DNA of 64,000 nt, taken from positions 62,508,820 to 62,572,819 of the forward strand of contig NC_081554.1 in NCBI RefSeq assembly GCF_963082655.1, in the 5' to 3' direction. How positions within the stretch are numbered: the first letter of the stretch is position 1; the number at the start of each line of letters is the position of its first letter. The notes beneath the pieces are model-generated. The model saw only the letters and a list, made by a program, of their open reading frames with translations, was not told the origin of the DNA and made no database searches. This document shows positions 44,046 to 56,087 of the stretch, in pieces. Origin of the DNA: Stomoxys calcitrans. Lineage: Eukaryota > Arthropoda > Insecta > Diptera > Muscidae. A program made the position numbers and the translations under genes.

Positions 44046-44660
44046 TAATTTCCATCAAAAATTCCTAAATTGGTCACTACAGTATTTTCTCGCTAATTGA
44101 AGGTTTGTGACATGTTTACGGCCTATGAAGTCTTAAAAACCAAGCTAACCTATTACATTGTAAAAGTTTGCCATTTCATTCTCTTCTAACTACAACCTAT
44201 TGAGACACTGATAGAAATCTCCCACGTTTAGACAATAAGATTAAGTGTTTATATGTTTTTTTTTTTACTGTCGTAGAGGAATTCATTCAGTTAGATTATA
44301 AGACAAACCACCCACATTCTCTAAATCATCACGACAAAATTCCAAAATATTACCGAGTTAATTTTGCTTATGCCATTTTTGGATTGTCATCCAAACTTTG
44401 GGAGAAAGATTGCTTAATAAAAGAATTCACTTCAAGGTAAAATAAAAAAAAAATTAATTGCAACAGCGGCAATTATAATGAGACTTGAAACATTGGAAGT
44501 TAAAAAACAAATTTTAAAAATTATTTTGGAGAGAAATACAAAATGCTATCAAACAAAAAGAAAAGTGGGCTTTGTTGTAGGATTTTGTCACTGCGTTTGC
44601 AATACTTGAAGTATTGAGTCAGTTAAGGGGAGAGAAAGAAGAAAAAAAAAAACAAGAAAT
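44046..44660. other. AT-rich unique DNA, no gene seen
   Basis: Poly-T at 44256 and A-rich tracts at 44445 and 44640. No coding or RNA signal recognised. Confidence 0.45.
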
Positions 44661-44664
44661 AAAA

Positions 44665-46335
44665 TAGAGAGATCGATTTATATGGGAGCTATATCAGGCT
44701 ATAGACCGATTCAGATCATAATAAACAAGTATGTTGATGGTCATGAGAGGATCCGTCGTACAAAATTTCAGGCAAATCGGGTAATAATTGCGACCTCTAG
44801 AGGCTTAAGAATTGAAGATTCCAGATCGGTTTATATGACAGCTATAGCAGGTTATGAACCGATTTGAACCTTATTCGGCACAGTTGTTGAAAGTCATAGC
44901 AAAATACGTCATGAAAATTTCAGCCAAATCGGATGGGAACTGCGCCCTCTAGCGGCTCAAGAACTCAAGATCCCAGATCGGGTTATATGGCAGCTATATT
45001 AGGTTATGAACCGATTTACACCATACTTAACACAGTTGCTGGAAGTCATAACAAAACACCTTATGCAAAATTTCAGCCAAATCGGATGAGAACTGCGTCC
45101 TCTAGAGCCTCAAAAACTCAAGATCCCAGATCGGTTTATATGGCCGCTATACCAGGTTATGAACCGATTTAAACCATAATCAACACAGTTGTGGGAAGTG
45201 ATAACAAAACACCTCATGCAAAATTTCATCCAAATCGGATGGGAACTACGCCCTCTAGCGGCTCAAGAACTCAAGACCCCAGATCGGTTAATATGACAGC
45301 TATACCAGGTTATGAACCGATTTACACCATACTCAACACAGTTCTTGGAAATTGTTGGATCTGTTTATATGGCAGTTGTATTAGGTTATGTACCGATTTA
45401 AACCATACTCAACACAATTGTTGGAAGTCATAACAAAACACCTTATGCAAAATTTCAGCCAAATCGGATGAGAACTGCGCCCTCTAGCGGCTCAAGAACT
45501 CAAGATCTCAGATCAGTTTATATGGCTGCTATACCAGGTTATGAACCGAAGTGAACCATACTTCACACAGTTGCTGGAAATCGTAATAAAACACCTCATT
45601 CAAAATTTCACCCAAATCGGATGAGAACTGCGCCCTCTAGCGGTTCAAGAACTCAAGATCAAGGATCGGTTTATATGGCAGCTATATTAGGTTATGTACC
45701 GATTTACACCATACTCAACACAATTGTTGGAAGTCATAACAAAACACCTTATGCAAAATTTCAGCCAAATCGGATGGGAACTGCGCCCTCTAGAGATCTC
45801 ATGCACAATTTCAGCCAAATCGGATGAGAACTGCGCCCTCTAGCGGCTCAAGAACTCAAGATCCCAGATTGGTTTATATGGCAGCTATATTGGGTTATGA
45901 ACCGATTTGAACCATACTTAACACAGTTGTTGGAAGTGATACCACATGCAAAATTTCAGCCATATCGGACGAGATTTGCGCCCTCTAGAGGCTCAGGAAG
46001 TCAAGACCCAAGATTGGTTTATAAGGCAGCTATATCAAAACATGGACCGATTTGGCCCATATCCAATCCCAATGGACACGGAACTAATAAAAAGTATTTG
46101 TGCAAAATCTCAAGCGGCTAGCTTTACTCCTTCGAAGGTTAGCGTGTTGTCGACAGACAGACGGACGGACGGATGGACGGACGGACAGACGGTCGGACAT
46201 GGCTATATCGACTTCAAATGTCATGACGATCAAGAATATATATACTTTATATGGTCTTAGGCGCCTATTTCAAGGTGTTACAAACAGAATGACGAAATTA
46301 GTATACCGCCATCCTATGGTGGAGGGTATAAAAAC
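44665..46335 (-). mobile_element. Head-array element, sub-family B, reverse, tail lost
   Basis: About eight reverse B units (CAAAATTTCAGCCAAATCGG, GAACTGCGCCCTCTAGCGG, CTCAAGAACTCAAGATCCCA, TATGGCAGCTATATTAGGTT). Translation of one unit is 51 residues (MGTAPSSGSRTQDPRS... to FQPNR), then it restarts. It ends with a reverse head: AAGCGGCTAGCTTTACTCC, GACAGACAGACGGACGGACG, AATATATATACTTTATATGG, CATCCTATGGTGGAGGGTAT at about 46330. Confidence 0.88.
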
Positions 46336-47084
46336 TCATGAGCCGAAAAGTGACTACCATAATGTCCCCTTTTATCACATGTGCTCCTGGGGAATATAAT
46401 GACAAAAGGTCGACTTGTTATAGCTACCCAACTTCATCTTTAATGCTTCCTTTCGAATATGTGGCTACTGCAATGGCAATAGCGAAAAACCCCATAAATC
46501 CTGTTATCAGAACAAAAATGTAAAATATTTTTTTTTTGGAATTTCTTCAAAGCCCATTTATAATTCTCCTCAAAAGTTATGAACTAATGTGCACGTTTTC
46601 GAATTTAATTTACATTTATTACTGAGGCATACTCCAACTGCAGGTACAATGAACGAACTTATTAAAGCTCGAACACAACGACTGCTGACGATTGCAAAAT
46701 TTTCAAGCCAGCTAAGATGGTGTCAGTTAAATGTCTAATACGAATGACTATTAGTAGCCTATAAAAGGTGTTTAAGTGAGCGCATCGGATATTGCTTTTT
46801 GGATTACACAGCAAAATTAAGAGGTGGAAAGTAAATTAATTAAATATACATATATATAGAAAAAAGGTGAAGACGGGTTAAAGTTGTGGTAAACAGACCT
46901 CTTGATACCCTTCACCACATTGGGTATGCAAGCTCAGTCGTCCAAGTTAAAAATTGCTTAAATTTTAAGTGGAGAATTTCGACCAAAATCCATGGAAGGA
47001 GTCAGAGAGGATATCGTGTTGCAAAAATTTGAGAAGATCGGTTGATAAATGCGATTGCAAAGATCTTAAAAGTGATAAGCAAAA
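46336..47084. other. Unique AT-rich DNA, no gene seen
   Basis: Contains CTTGATACCCTTCACCACAT at about 46902, vaguely like a head box, but nothing head-like follows. No coding signal. Confidence 0.45.
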
Positions 47085-49655
47085 GCGTACCGTCCGAATC
47101 TTATATACCCACCAGTATGGATCTCATATGTCAAAGTCTTTGCCCGCTATCTCTTTATCGACAAAATCTGTGAAAATTGGATAACTTATGCACCCAAATT
47201 CGGAACGGACATTGAGTGGTCTAATATAAATGTCACTATTCAATTTTGTAGAACAAAATATTGGTCTTTTTGGCAGATATATCCAATTATATTGTAAATC
47301 GATCTGAACCATATTAAGGTCGGATATCGTGAGGCTCAGAAAAACTCACTGTTTCAAATTTCAGCGAAATCGGGTAATAAATAAAGTTTTTATGGGCTTC
47401 AGTCCCCTTATCGGCAAATGGGTCCATATGGCAGCTATATCTTAATTTAGTCCGATCTGAACAATATTTAGGTCGGGTGTCGGGAGGCTAAAAATAACTC
47501 ACAGTTTAAAATTTTAGCAAAATCGGTCAAAAAAATAAAGCTTTTATTGCCCTCAGACCCTTAATCGGGAGATCAGTCTATATGACAGCTATATCTAAAT
47601 ATAGTCCGATCTGTAACATATTTGGGTTGAATGTTGGGAGGCTTAGAACTGCTATTCCAAATTTCAGCGAGATCGGTTAAAAACTAAAGCTTTTATGGCC
47701 CTCAGACCCTTAATCGGGAGATCGGTCTGTATGACAGCTATATCTAAATATAGTCCGATCTGCAACATATTTGGGTCGGATGTCAGGAGGCTGAAAATAA
47801 CCCACAGTTTTTAATTTCACCGAAATCGGGTAATAAATAAAGTTTTTATGGGCTTCAGACCCTTTATCGGCAGATCGGTCTATATGACAGCTATATCTAA
47901 ATATAGTCCGATCTGTAACACATTTGGGTCGGATGTTGGGAGGCTTAGAACTGCGCTCTATTCCAAATTTCAGCGAATTCGGATAAAAAATAAAGCTTTT
48001 ATGGCCTTCAGACCCTTTATCGGGAGATCGGTCTATATGGCAGCTATATCTAAATATAATCCGGTTTGATCCATATTCAACTCAGATATCAGGAGGTTTA
48101 AGATAACCCACTGTTTTAAGTTTCAGCGAAATCGTGTAATAAATATAACTTTTATGGGCTTCAGACCCTTTATCGGAAGATCGGTCTATATGACAGCTAT
48201 ATCTAAATATAGTCCGACCAGAACCATATTTGGGTCGAATGTTGGGAGGTCTTAACCTACTCACTGTTTCAAACTACAGCGAAATCGGGTAATAAATAAA
48301 GCTTTTATTGGCTTCAGACCCTTTATCGGCAGATCGGTCTGTATGACAGCTATATCTAAATATAGTCCGATGTACAACATATTTGGGTCGGATGTTGGGA
48401 AGCTGAGAACTGCGACCTGTTCCAAATTTCAGCGAATTCGGATAAAAAATAAAGTTTTTATGGCCTTCAGACCCTTTATCTCGAGATCGGTCTATATGGC
48501 AGCTATATCTAAATACAGTCCGATCTGAACCATATTTAGATCAGATGCCCGGAGGCTTAAAATAATAAACTATTTTAAATTTCATCGAAATCGGGTAATA
48601 AATAAAGCTTTTATTGCCCTCAGACCCTTAATCGGGAGATCGTTCTATATGACAGCTATATCTAAATATAGTCCGATCTGTAACATATTTGGGTGAGATA
48701 TTGGGAGGCTTAAAACTGCACTCTTTTCCAAATTTCAGCGAATTCGGATAAAAAATAAAGCTTTTATGGCCGATCTCCCTTCATCGGGAGATCGGTCTAT
48801 ATGGCAGCTATATCTAAATTAGTCCGATCTGAACCATATTTAGTTCAAATATCGAAAGGCATAAAATAACCCACTGTTGTAAATATCAGCGAATTCGGGT
48901 AATAATTAAAGCTTTAATGGGCTTCGGACCCTTTATCGGGAGATCGGTCTATATGGCAGCTATATCTAAATATCGACCGATCTAATCCATATTTAGGTCA
49001 GATGCCGGGAGGCTTAAAATAACCCACTGTTTAAAATTTTCATGAAATCGGGTAATAAATACAGATTTTATGTTCTTCAGACCCTTTATCGTGAGATCTG
49101 TCTATATGGCAGCTATATCTAAATATCGATCGATCTAATTCATATTAAGGTCAGATGTCGGGAGGCTTAAAATAACTCACTGTTTAAAATTTTCCCGAAA
49201 TCGGGTAATAAATAAAGCTTTTATGGTCTTCAGACCCTTTATCGGGAGATCGGTCTATATGGTAGCTATATCTAAATAAAGTCCGATCTGAACCATATTT
49301 AGTTCAGCTATCAGGAGGCTTAAAATAACCCACTGTTGTAAATTTCCTCGAAATGGTTAATAAATAAAGCTTTTATGGTTTTCAGACCCTTTATCGGGAG
49401 ATCGGTCTATATGGTAGCTATATCTTAATATAGTCCAATCTGAACAATATTTGGGTCGGTTGTCGGGAAGCTTTAAACTACTGTTTCAAATTTCAACAAA
49501 ATCGGTCCAGCTATTTCCAAATATGGTCCGATTTGGCCCGTTCAAAAACTTAACCATCGTGCATCAAAAAGACGTATCTGTGCCAAATTTTAGCTCAATA
49601 TCGCAATTTTTGAAGGATGTAGAGTGATGAAAACAGACGGACGGACAAATGGATA
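47085..49655 (-). repeat. Sub-family C array, reverse, about 15 units, with tail
   Basis: Tail remnant AAAAGCGTACCGTCCGAATC then TTATATACCCACCAGTATGG. Units have GAGATCGGTCTATATGGCAG, CTATATCTAAATATAGTCCG, CCATATTTGGGTCGGATGTC and CTTTTATGGCCTTCAGACCC. GTCTATATG-type landmarks at 47725, 47878, 48031, 48184 and 48337 are exactly 153 bp apart. The right end has the head leader (AAACAGACGGACGGACAAA) near 49630 and then switches to D units; head proper absent. Confidence 0.9.
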
Positions 49656-51013
49656 GACGGACAGCTACATCAGGTTATAATTTAAGCCATAATTGGCGCA
49701 GTTGTTGGAAGTCGGATAAGAATAGCTTCCTCCAGAGGCTCAAGAAGTCTAATAGGGATATGGGTTTATATGACACATACATCAGCTTATGCACCGACTT
49801 GGACCATACCAGAGGCTCAAGAAGTCTAATCGGACTGAATAGACCACGTCTGGCACAGTTGTTGGCACCATCAATACTACGCTTTCGACAGACAGACGGA
49901 CGGACATGATGTCGGTGACACACCAAACTTATGTAAAACCAGCAAACATTAGAGCTTCTAGGAATAAATCAGACCGTAATAGGACAAAAATTGCACCGTA
50001 ATAGGACAAAAATTGCATATAAGGACTCAATAAGTCAAATCGGGAGATCGGTTTATATGGAAGCTATATCAGGTTATTGACCGATTTGGACCGTACTTGG
50101 CATATTTGTTGGAAGTCACAACAAAACTTCAGATAAATAAAATTTCTGCTTGTAAGGGCTCAAGAAGTCAAATCGGAAGATCGGTTCATATGGAAGCTAT
50201 ATCAGGTTATAGACCGATTTGGACCGCACTTAGCACTGTTGTGGACAGTCATAACAGAATATGATGAGCAAAATTTTTAGCAAATCGGACCAAAATTGGG
50301 GCTTGTAAGAGATCAAGAAGTCAAAGCGGGAGATCGGTTTATATGGAGGCTACATCGAGTTATAGCCACCGTAGCGCAGAAGTTAGCATGTCTGCCTATG
50401 ACGTTGAACGACTGGGTTCGAATCCTGGCGAGACCATCAGAAAAAATTTTCAACGGTGGTTTTCCCCTCCTAATGCTGGCAACATTTGTGGGGTACTATG
50501 CCATGTAACACTTTTCTCGAAAGAGGCACGCCGTTCGGACTCGGCTATAAAAAGGAGGCCCCTTATCATTCAGCTTAAAACTTGAATCGGACTCCACTCA
50601 TTGATATGTGAGAAGTTTGCCAATGTTCCTTAGTGGAATGTTCATGGGAAAAATTTGCAATATCCGCCAAATCGGATACAAAATGTGGCTTCCTGGGGCT
50701 CAAGAAGTCAAATCTGGAGATCGGTTTATATAGGAGCTATATCCAAATATGAATCATAATGACCCATTTGCAATACCCAACCAACTACATCAGCACTAAG
50801 TATATGTGCAAAATTTCAAGCGGCTAGCTTGACGCGTTCGACCTCTCTCGTGATTTCGACAGAGGGACGGAAGGACGGACGGAGGGACATAGGAAGATCG
50901 AATCGAAATGTCGAGATGATCCAGAATATATATATACTTTACGGGGTCGCAGATCAATATTTCGAATTGTAACAAACGGCTAGCGTACCCCCATCCTATG
51001 GTGGTGGGTATAA
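49656..51013 (-). repeat. Sub-family D array with head, reverse, interrupted by a SINE
   Basis: Reverse D units (GGAGATCGGTTTATATGGAA, GCTATATCAGGTTATTGACC, GGACCGTACTTGGCATATTT, GGCTTGTAAGGGCTCAAG). A SINE splits the array at 50362-50659. It ends with a reverse head: AAGCGGCTAGCTTGACGCG, GGACGGAAGGACGGACGG, AGAATATATATATACTTTAC, CATCCTATGGTGGTGGGTAT at about 51010. Confidence 0.85.
50362..50659 (+). mobile_element. tRNA-headed SINE (S2)
   Basis: CCACCGTAGCGCAGAAGTTA (A-box region), GGGTTCGAATCCTGGCGAGA (B box), GGTGGTTTTCCCCTCCTAAT, CTATAAAAAGGAGGCCCCTT, CCTTAGTGGAATGTTCATGG. It is inserted in a D unit. I see no clear target duplication; a few bases of the unit seem lost. Confidence 0.88.
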
Positions 51014-51022
51014 AAAAAGTTG

Positions 51023-51157
51023 GATACCATCTCACAGTAACGCTCACCATTTACAGTTATGTTACGATTCGCGTCATCTTTGAAGAAACACGGTCCAATG
51101 ATGCCACCAGACTATAAACCGCACCAAACTGCGACTTTTTCGGGATGCATTGGTAGC
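51023..51157 (-). pseudogene. Mariner-type transposase fragment, C-proximal part
   Basis: Minus-strand frames give MHPEKVAVWCG-like DNA (AACTGCGACTTTTTCGGGAT on the plus strand), GGIIGPCFFKDDANRNITVN and GERYCEMVSNFF. Same family as 35104-35740. It is separated by a SINE from the rest of the same copy at 51481-51545. Confidence 0.82.
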
Positions 51158-51480
51158 ACCGTGCAGTAGCGCAAAGGTTAGCATGTCCGCCTATGACGCC
51201 GAACGCTTGGGTTCGAATCCTGGCGAGACCATCAGAAAAAAATTTTAGGCGGTGGTTTTCCCCTCCTAATGCTGGCAACATTTGTGAGGTACTATGCCAT
51301 GTAAACCTTCTCTCCATAGAGGTGTCGCACTGCGGCACGCCGTTCGGACTCGTCTATTAAAAGGAGGCCTTAATATGAATCGGACTTGAGCTTAAATATG
51401 AATCGGACTGCACTCATTGATATGAGAGAAGTTATCCCTTTGTTCCTTAGTGGAATGTTCATGGGCAAAATTTGCATTTT
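51158..51480 (+). mobile_element. tRNA-headed SINE (S3), nested in a transposon remnant
   Basis: CACCGTGCAGTAGCGCAAAG, GGGTTCGAATCCTGGCGAGA, GGTGGTTTTCCCCTCCTAAT, GTCGCACTGCGGCACGCC, CCTTAGTGGAATGTTCATGG, T-rich end. Transposase-derived DNA lies on both sides. About 60 bp of transposon sequence expected between the flanks is missing, so this is not a simple clean insertion. Confidence 0.85.
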
Positions 51481-51545
51481 TTATGTACCCATTGAGCCGA
51501 AAATGAGCTTCGTCGCTCAATTGAAGAATAGCGCGAAGAAAGCTT
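51481..51545 (-). pseudogene. Mariner-type transposase fragment, deletion-junction part
   Basis: On the minus strand TTCTTCGCGCTATTCTTCAA is followed closely by GCGACGAAGCTCATTTTCGG and CTCAATGGGTACATAA. That is the same HTH-to-DEAHF join found at about 32080 and 35285, making this the third copy of one deleted derivative. Confidence 0.75.
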
Positions 51546-51942
51546 CCAGGAATGACGGGAGCTATATTAGCTTATAGACTGATTTGGACCGTAATTGGCA
51601 CAGTTGTTGGAAGTCACAACAAAACACTTTATCAAAATTTTAGCCATGTAAGGGGTCAAGAAGTCAAATCGGAAAATCGATTTATATGGAAGCCAAATCT
51701 AAATCTGAACCGATATGGGCCATTTGCAACCCCAACGACCAACATCAAAAGTAAGTATCTGTGCAAAACTTCAAACGGCTAGCGTAACGTATTCGACCGC
51801 TATAGTGATTTCGACTGACGGACGGACGGACATGGCTAGATCCACTCAGAACGTCGAGGTCCATATGAGGTCTTAGACGAATATTTGGAGGTGTTACAAA
51901 CGGAAAGACTAGATATGTATACCCAATGGTGGTGGGTATAAA
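51546..51942 (-). repeat. Short sub-family D element with head, reverse
   Basis: One to two reverse D units (ATTGGCACAGTTGTTGGAAG, AGGGGTCAAGAAGTCAAATC), then head leader AACGGCTAGCGTAACG, GACGGACGGACGGACATGGC and head end ACCCAATGGTGGTGGGTATA at 51938. The TATATATTCTTGAT part of the head is deleted. Confidence 0.8.
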
Positions 51943-51984
51943 AAGTACAAGAGCGTAATATTAGCATTTTTCGTGCACAATCCT

Positions 51985-52040
51985 GGGTGTTAGGTATCCA
52001 AGATTCGACCCTGCTGAACTTAGCACATTTCTACTGGAAT
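51985..52040 (+). repeat. Solo tail, forward
   Basis: GGGTGTTAGGTATCCAAGAT, TCGACCCTGCTGAACTTAGC, ACATTTCTACTGG keeps tail layout (compare 13221-13285). It lies about 45 bp after the reverse head of the preceding element. Confidence 0.6.
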
Positions 52041-53379
52041 ACACTGCTCTGCAAAAGTTTCACTTAGCATAATAGATAACTCCCGACGATTGTCATTTCG
52101 AATTATTAGCTTATCCTTTCAGTAAAACCTTTATGTTTGGCATATTTATGAGTCTTATATTCATATTCTATTCTTATACGTTCAACTTTGTATCAACTTT
52201 TTGGTGAAAACGTAAGCATTATATAAAAATTTTGTTGTAATATTGAAAATATTTTTGAGTGTCTTTTGTTTATTGAACAACACATATCAATTAGCAGAAT
52301 TCAACAACTCTTTGCACCTTTTCTTAGGCAATACGGGTATTTAAGTGGCCCATAATAGGAGAAAGATAGAATTACACTTAAAAAAAGTGTTATAAAATTT
52401 AGAAGTTTTTTTTTCTCATAAACAGAAATTATAACACATTTCATATTAAAAAAGAGTTGCTAAGAGTTATTGTATTGCAATATTTTTTTTTTTTACAAAT
52501 TTTTGTTTCTCTTCTACAAATCTTAATTAGCACTTATTCAATTTTTAGCACTTTTTTTTAATTTTTTTTTTTTCAAATTATTAAACATGTTTTATTCCAT
52601 TGAATATTTGCATAATTATTTAGCTTTAGGATTTTTCGAATTTTTAATACCATGATTCATTATAAACTCATTTCACAATTTGTTCAAATATTATTTTTTT
52701 TTAATGCAACAACAATTAAAACACACAATTTATGCACTAAAAAAAATAAAACACCACTTTTGGTATATTTTGAACTCATATATTTTGTTTTCCTGATTTC
52801 TGGTTTTATTTTTCATTCTTAAAATTTAAGAATGAATTTTTACTATTTATTTCTTTTGATTAAATTATGCAAAACCCACTTTTTTTCTTGAAATTCACCT
52901 GTTTTGTTCTAATTTTTTTTCTTTTCTTGATATTCTTCTATTCGTTTTCACACAGATTCACTTTTAATTCGATAAATTCTTCTATTAAATTAACGATCAA
53001 TAATTCAATTAATTCCGCTGTCAGTTTATGCCGTTTGCGCGCGCGTTGACTTTCTAAGTTCGGCTGGCGGTGAGAGATGGGGCTGGCTATTGATGAACGT
53101 CGATGACGCCGACTGGCGGTGTTTGGTTTGGAGCACAACGAAATTGGATTTGAATTCTTTCTACGGCAACAATAACCACGACCACGACGACGACGACGAC
53201 AACGACGACTGCGACAGCGTCAACGAGGTATTCGCTGATATCGAACTTTAGAAACCCTGACTTGAAATTGTGAAAAAAAAGAAAACAAAAATAAAACCGC
53301 TCACACATACGCGCTCAAAGTACTTTGCAGGGCTAGTAGCGCACACACGTGAAATATTTTTAACGCGCTAACCCAAGTT
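52041..53379. other. AT-rich unique DNA, CpG-richer near 53030-53220
   Basis: 52200-53000 is very AT-rich with poly-T runs. From about 53030 composition changes: GCGCGCGCGTTGAC, CGGCTGGCGGTGAGAG, and a (CGA)n tract at 53180-53210. I see no protein-coding frame I would defend. It could be upstream regulatory DNA of the candidate exon that follows. Confidence 0.4.
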
Positions 53380-53664
53380 CGTTCCAACAAATGGAAAACC
53401 AAAAAAAAAACATATATAAATAAAAAAAAACACAGCCGTCAACAGTGACTAAATGAAAAGAATGAACCGAGTGAGTACTCTCGTTGCGACTGAAGCGAGG
53501 TGGAGACAAACACAGCAAGAGCTGCACCAACAATAATAACAACAACGGCGGCGAAGGCAGCAGAAGCAGCAGTACTAAGAACGAGAAGCGCCGAAACACA
53601 CAAAACAAACAAAAGCGACGAACATTGACGACGATCGACACAACAAGTGACGATTTCAATTTCA
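53380..53664 (+). other. Candidate 5' UTR first exon with splice donor
   Basis: This is inference only. The stretch is A/CAA/GCAGCAG-rich on the plus strand (ACCAACAATAATAACAACAA, GCAGCAGAAGCAGCAG, AAAACAAACAAAAGCGACGA), as is usual for fly 5' UTRs. It ends at ATTTCAATTTCAG followed by GTAATA, a good donor context. No start codon with a long frame, no TATA box and no downstream coding exon was found in the remaining 10 kb. The opposite strand is open for 142 codons (53788-53360), but that Leu-rich frame is what antisense CAA/AGC repeats produce. Confidence 0.25.
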
Positions 53665-54309
53665 GGTAATAACCCACCAACAACAACAATAACAAAGAGA
53701 AAACAACAAAAAAAGTATACAATACCATTTTTTCGTGTCTAGCCCACTTCTCCCACGTTTCCCTTGCGTTGCGGTTGAGACGAGCCAAGTTACCGAGTAC
53801 CCATTGCGAGTACTTTACTAGGCACAGTACAAAACAATGTTAAATCGCTACTCACACACACACACACACATGCAGCTTGTGCATAATGCAACAACAACAA
53901 ATGCCCAAAAAAACTCAAAACAACGTGGAGAGAATCGAATTGAATCGCATTGGATCAGATGGCAACGGACGTAAGTAAGTGAGAATGAGCTTTACACGTT
54001 TTTTTTTTATTTTTTTATTTATTTTGTTTGACTGTTTGCTAATGCTGCCGGTGTTGGTTGTATGGATGGATGGCTGTGGTTACTGTTACCATATTCCCAA
54101 GTATTTTAGCTGATCTAAGGGCACAGTGGCCTGAGGTTAGTAAAAATGGCACAAACAAGAGTCTCTTACGGGAACAAAGGTGCTAATGGGACAATAGCAA
54201 GGAAGTAGATTGCAAGAGACCATAATTAAGACAAATAACATCTTGGCAGTGTTTGGTTTATATCAAGTCAAGAATGCCCCATACAGAGTAGAGGCAAGTA
54301 GAGGCTTCC
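53665..54309. other. Unique DNA with CA microsatellite
   Basis: (CA)n at about 53852-53870 and poly-T at 54000-54020; CAACAACAACAAT near 53680. No gene seen. Confidence 0.5.
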
Positions 54310-54752
54310 GAAAAAAGGTGAGATCAAAACAAGATATGGTCCGGTTTGGACCACAATTAAATAATGTCAGTCAATTCGAATAAGAATTGCGCCCGTTGGG
54401 GGCTCAAGAAGTAAAATAGAGAGAGATCGATTTATATGGGAGCTGTATCGGGCTATAGACCGATTCGGACCATCCGAAATAGACTTAAGCCTGTAGAAAC
54501 CACAATTTTCGTCCGATTTAGCATGAGACGTTTTATTGGACGTTCCAATACTTGCGCAAAATTTCATTAAAATCGGTCCTGATTTAGATATACCTGCAAT
54601 GTATATTTTTTATCCGATGTTGACTTTTAAAAGCCAAAATTTTGGTCACATCTCTACAATATAGGGCGTGAGATGTTGTATTTGACGTCGCAGTATATGT
54701 CATCAAAATTTGCATAGGTTTCGAGATAACTTCCACATAATCTTTTATCCGA
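54310..54752. repeat. Mixed-orientation B/D-type fragments
   Basis: 54340-54480 is reverse orientation (TCAATTCGAATAAGAATTGC, GGGGGCTCAAGAAGTAAAAT, GATCGATTTATATGGGAGCT). From about 54490 forward-orientation motifs appear (TAAGCCTGTAGAAACCACAA, CCGATTTAGCATGAGACGTT, AAATCGGTCCTGATTTAGAT). No head or tail. The join is another orientation switch inside unit DNA. Confidence 0.7.
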
Positions 54753-54753
54753 T

Positions 54754-54985
54754 ATGCCCAACAAGTAATTGCGGATTTTTTAAAAGAAAGTAAATGCATT
54801 TTTAATAAAACTTAGAATGAACTTTAATCAAATATACTTTTTTTACACTTTTTTTCTAAAGCAAGCTAAAAGTCACAGCTGATAACTGACAGAAGAAAGA
54901 ATGCAATTACAGAGTCACAAGCTGTGAAAAAATTTGTCAACGCCGACTATATGAAAAATCCACAATTCCTTTTTGGGCAACCCAA
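54754..54985 (+). mobile_element. Mariner-type MITE with eroded left end (M6)
   Basis: Left terminal repeat is damaged (TGCCCAACAAGTAATTGCGG), right end TTTTTGGGCAACCCAA intact; the interior matches M2 and M4. Confidence 0.9.
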
Positions 54986-56087
54986 TAGAAAGAAAAAAAA
55001 TACCCTTTTTTGAAGTTTTATTCAAAATATGGTTGCGATCAATGCATTGAGCAGGATACAGAGATAGCAATTTCGAAGCTTACCAAGCGCCATCATCAGT
55101 CTTCTTTGCCCCAAGAAGATTACATGCTTTCATCACTCATTAATTAGTGAGCTGTGCAATGGTAGAAACATGGAAGCACGTTCACATATTCAAAGATATT
55201 CTGTATAAAACAATTCCATAACTTTCCAAACAAGAACGATTTACCCATGATGTGCAGAACTTGTGAATACAATATAGAAGAATGCAGCATAATTCATATC
55301 ACCCTGAATTTTTATCTATTTCAACCCACTGTGCATCTAATGGCTAGGTGGATGGATATATAGGTATTTGTAGGAGAATTTAACCTAAACGTAAGTACAT
55401 ATATTTTAATTGTTATGGCGTATTTGACAAAACTTTAACGAATCTACGATACACATTTGTTCAAACCTATACTAGATACGCTCTCTAACTAAACATTAAT
55501 ACGCACACGTAAATACAGATCCATAGGTATTAGTGTATTGGCCCCATCGTATATAATAAAAGCGGCGAAAAGTATTGAGTTATTTCACACATATCTCATG
55601 CGATTCTCCACCACCAACACCAACACCATCACCACCGCCGTCACCTCCTTTTGGCTCGTGATCGTTCTTCACATATGATTCAAAGGTAGAGAAGGGGAAG
55701 CAGGAGGGGAATATTTTCATGTGACGAATGACACACTGAAAGCAAAGTACCTACAACGACATCTCATATGTTGTTGTATTGCTTCTGTTACACTCAGGGA
55801 AAATGGGTGTGATGAGTATGAATGAAATGGAAAGGGGATGATGGATTGTACAGATCAGCACAAGCTTTCTAGGCTCTCATAGGTCTCTTTGGAGATCTCG
55901 AGGGTGATGCAACCAGTACTAAGAGAACAATAAATACTACAATCAAAGTTTATCATTTTAGGCCTATGATATCGTTTCTGAACAGCTGTGTACAAACTTT
56001 TGAAGAGCTAAAGTGCTCACAAATGTTGTCAAAGTTAGAGAGAGAAAGGGAGAAGGAGAGAGATAGAGTTTTTGAAAACAAATCTGT
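54986..56087. other. Unique DNA, no gene seen; short GA-rich tract
   Basis: CACCACCAACACCAACACCA and following CACC/CCGCC triplets at 55609-55650, and GAGAGAGAAAGGGAGAAGGA at 56036-56068. The GA tract resembles GAGA-factor type sequence, but one run is not evidence of a promoter. Confidence 0.45.

Noticed and set aside
44933..45433. Repeat protein of 51-residue blocks
   Set aside because: Frame follows the 153-bp DNA unit; stops differ between units and no start or promoter supports it. Kept only as a finding to test.
53360..53788. 142-codon minus-strand open frame rich in Leu and Phe, looking like membrane segments
   Set aside because: It is the antisense of CAA/AGC/AAAC repeats; such DNA gives Leu/Val/Phe runs without coding.
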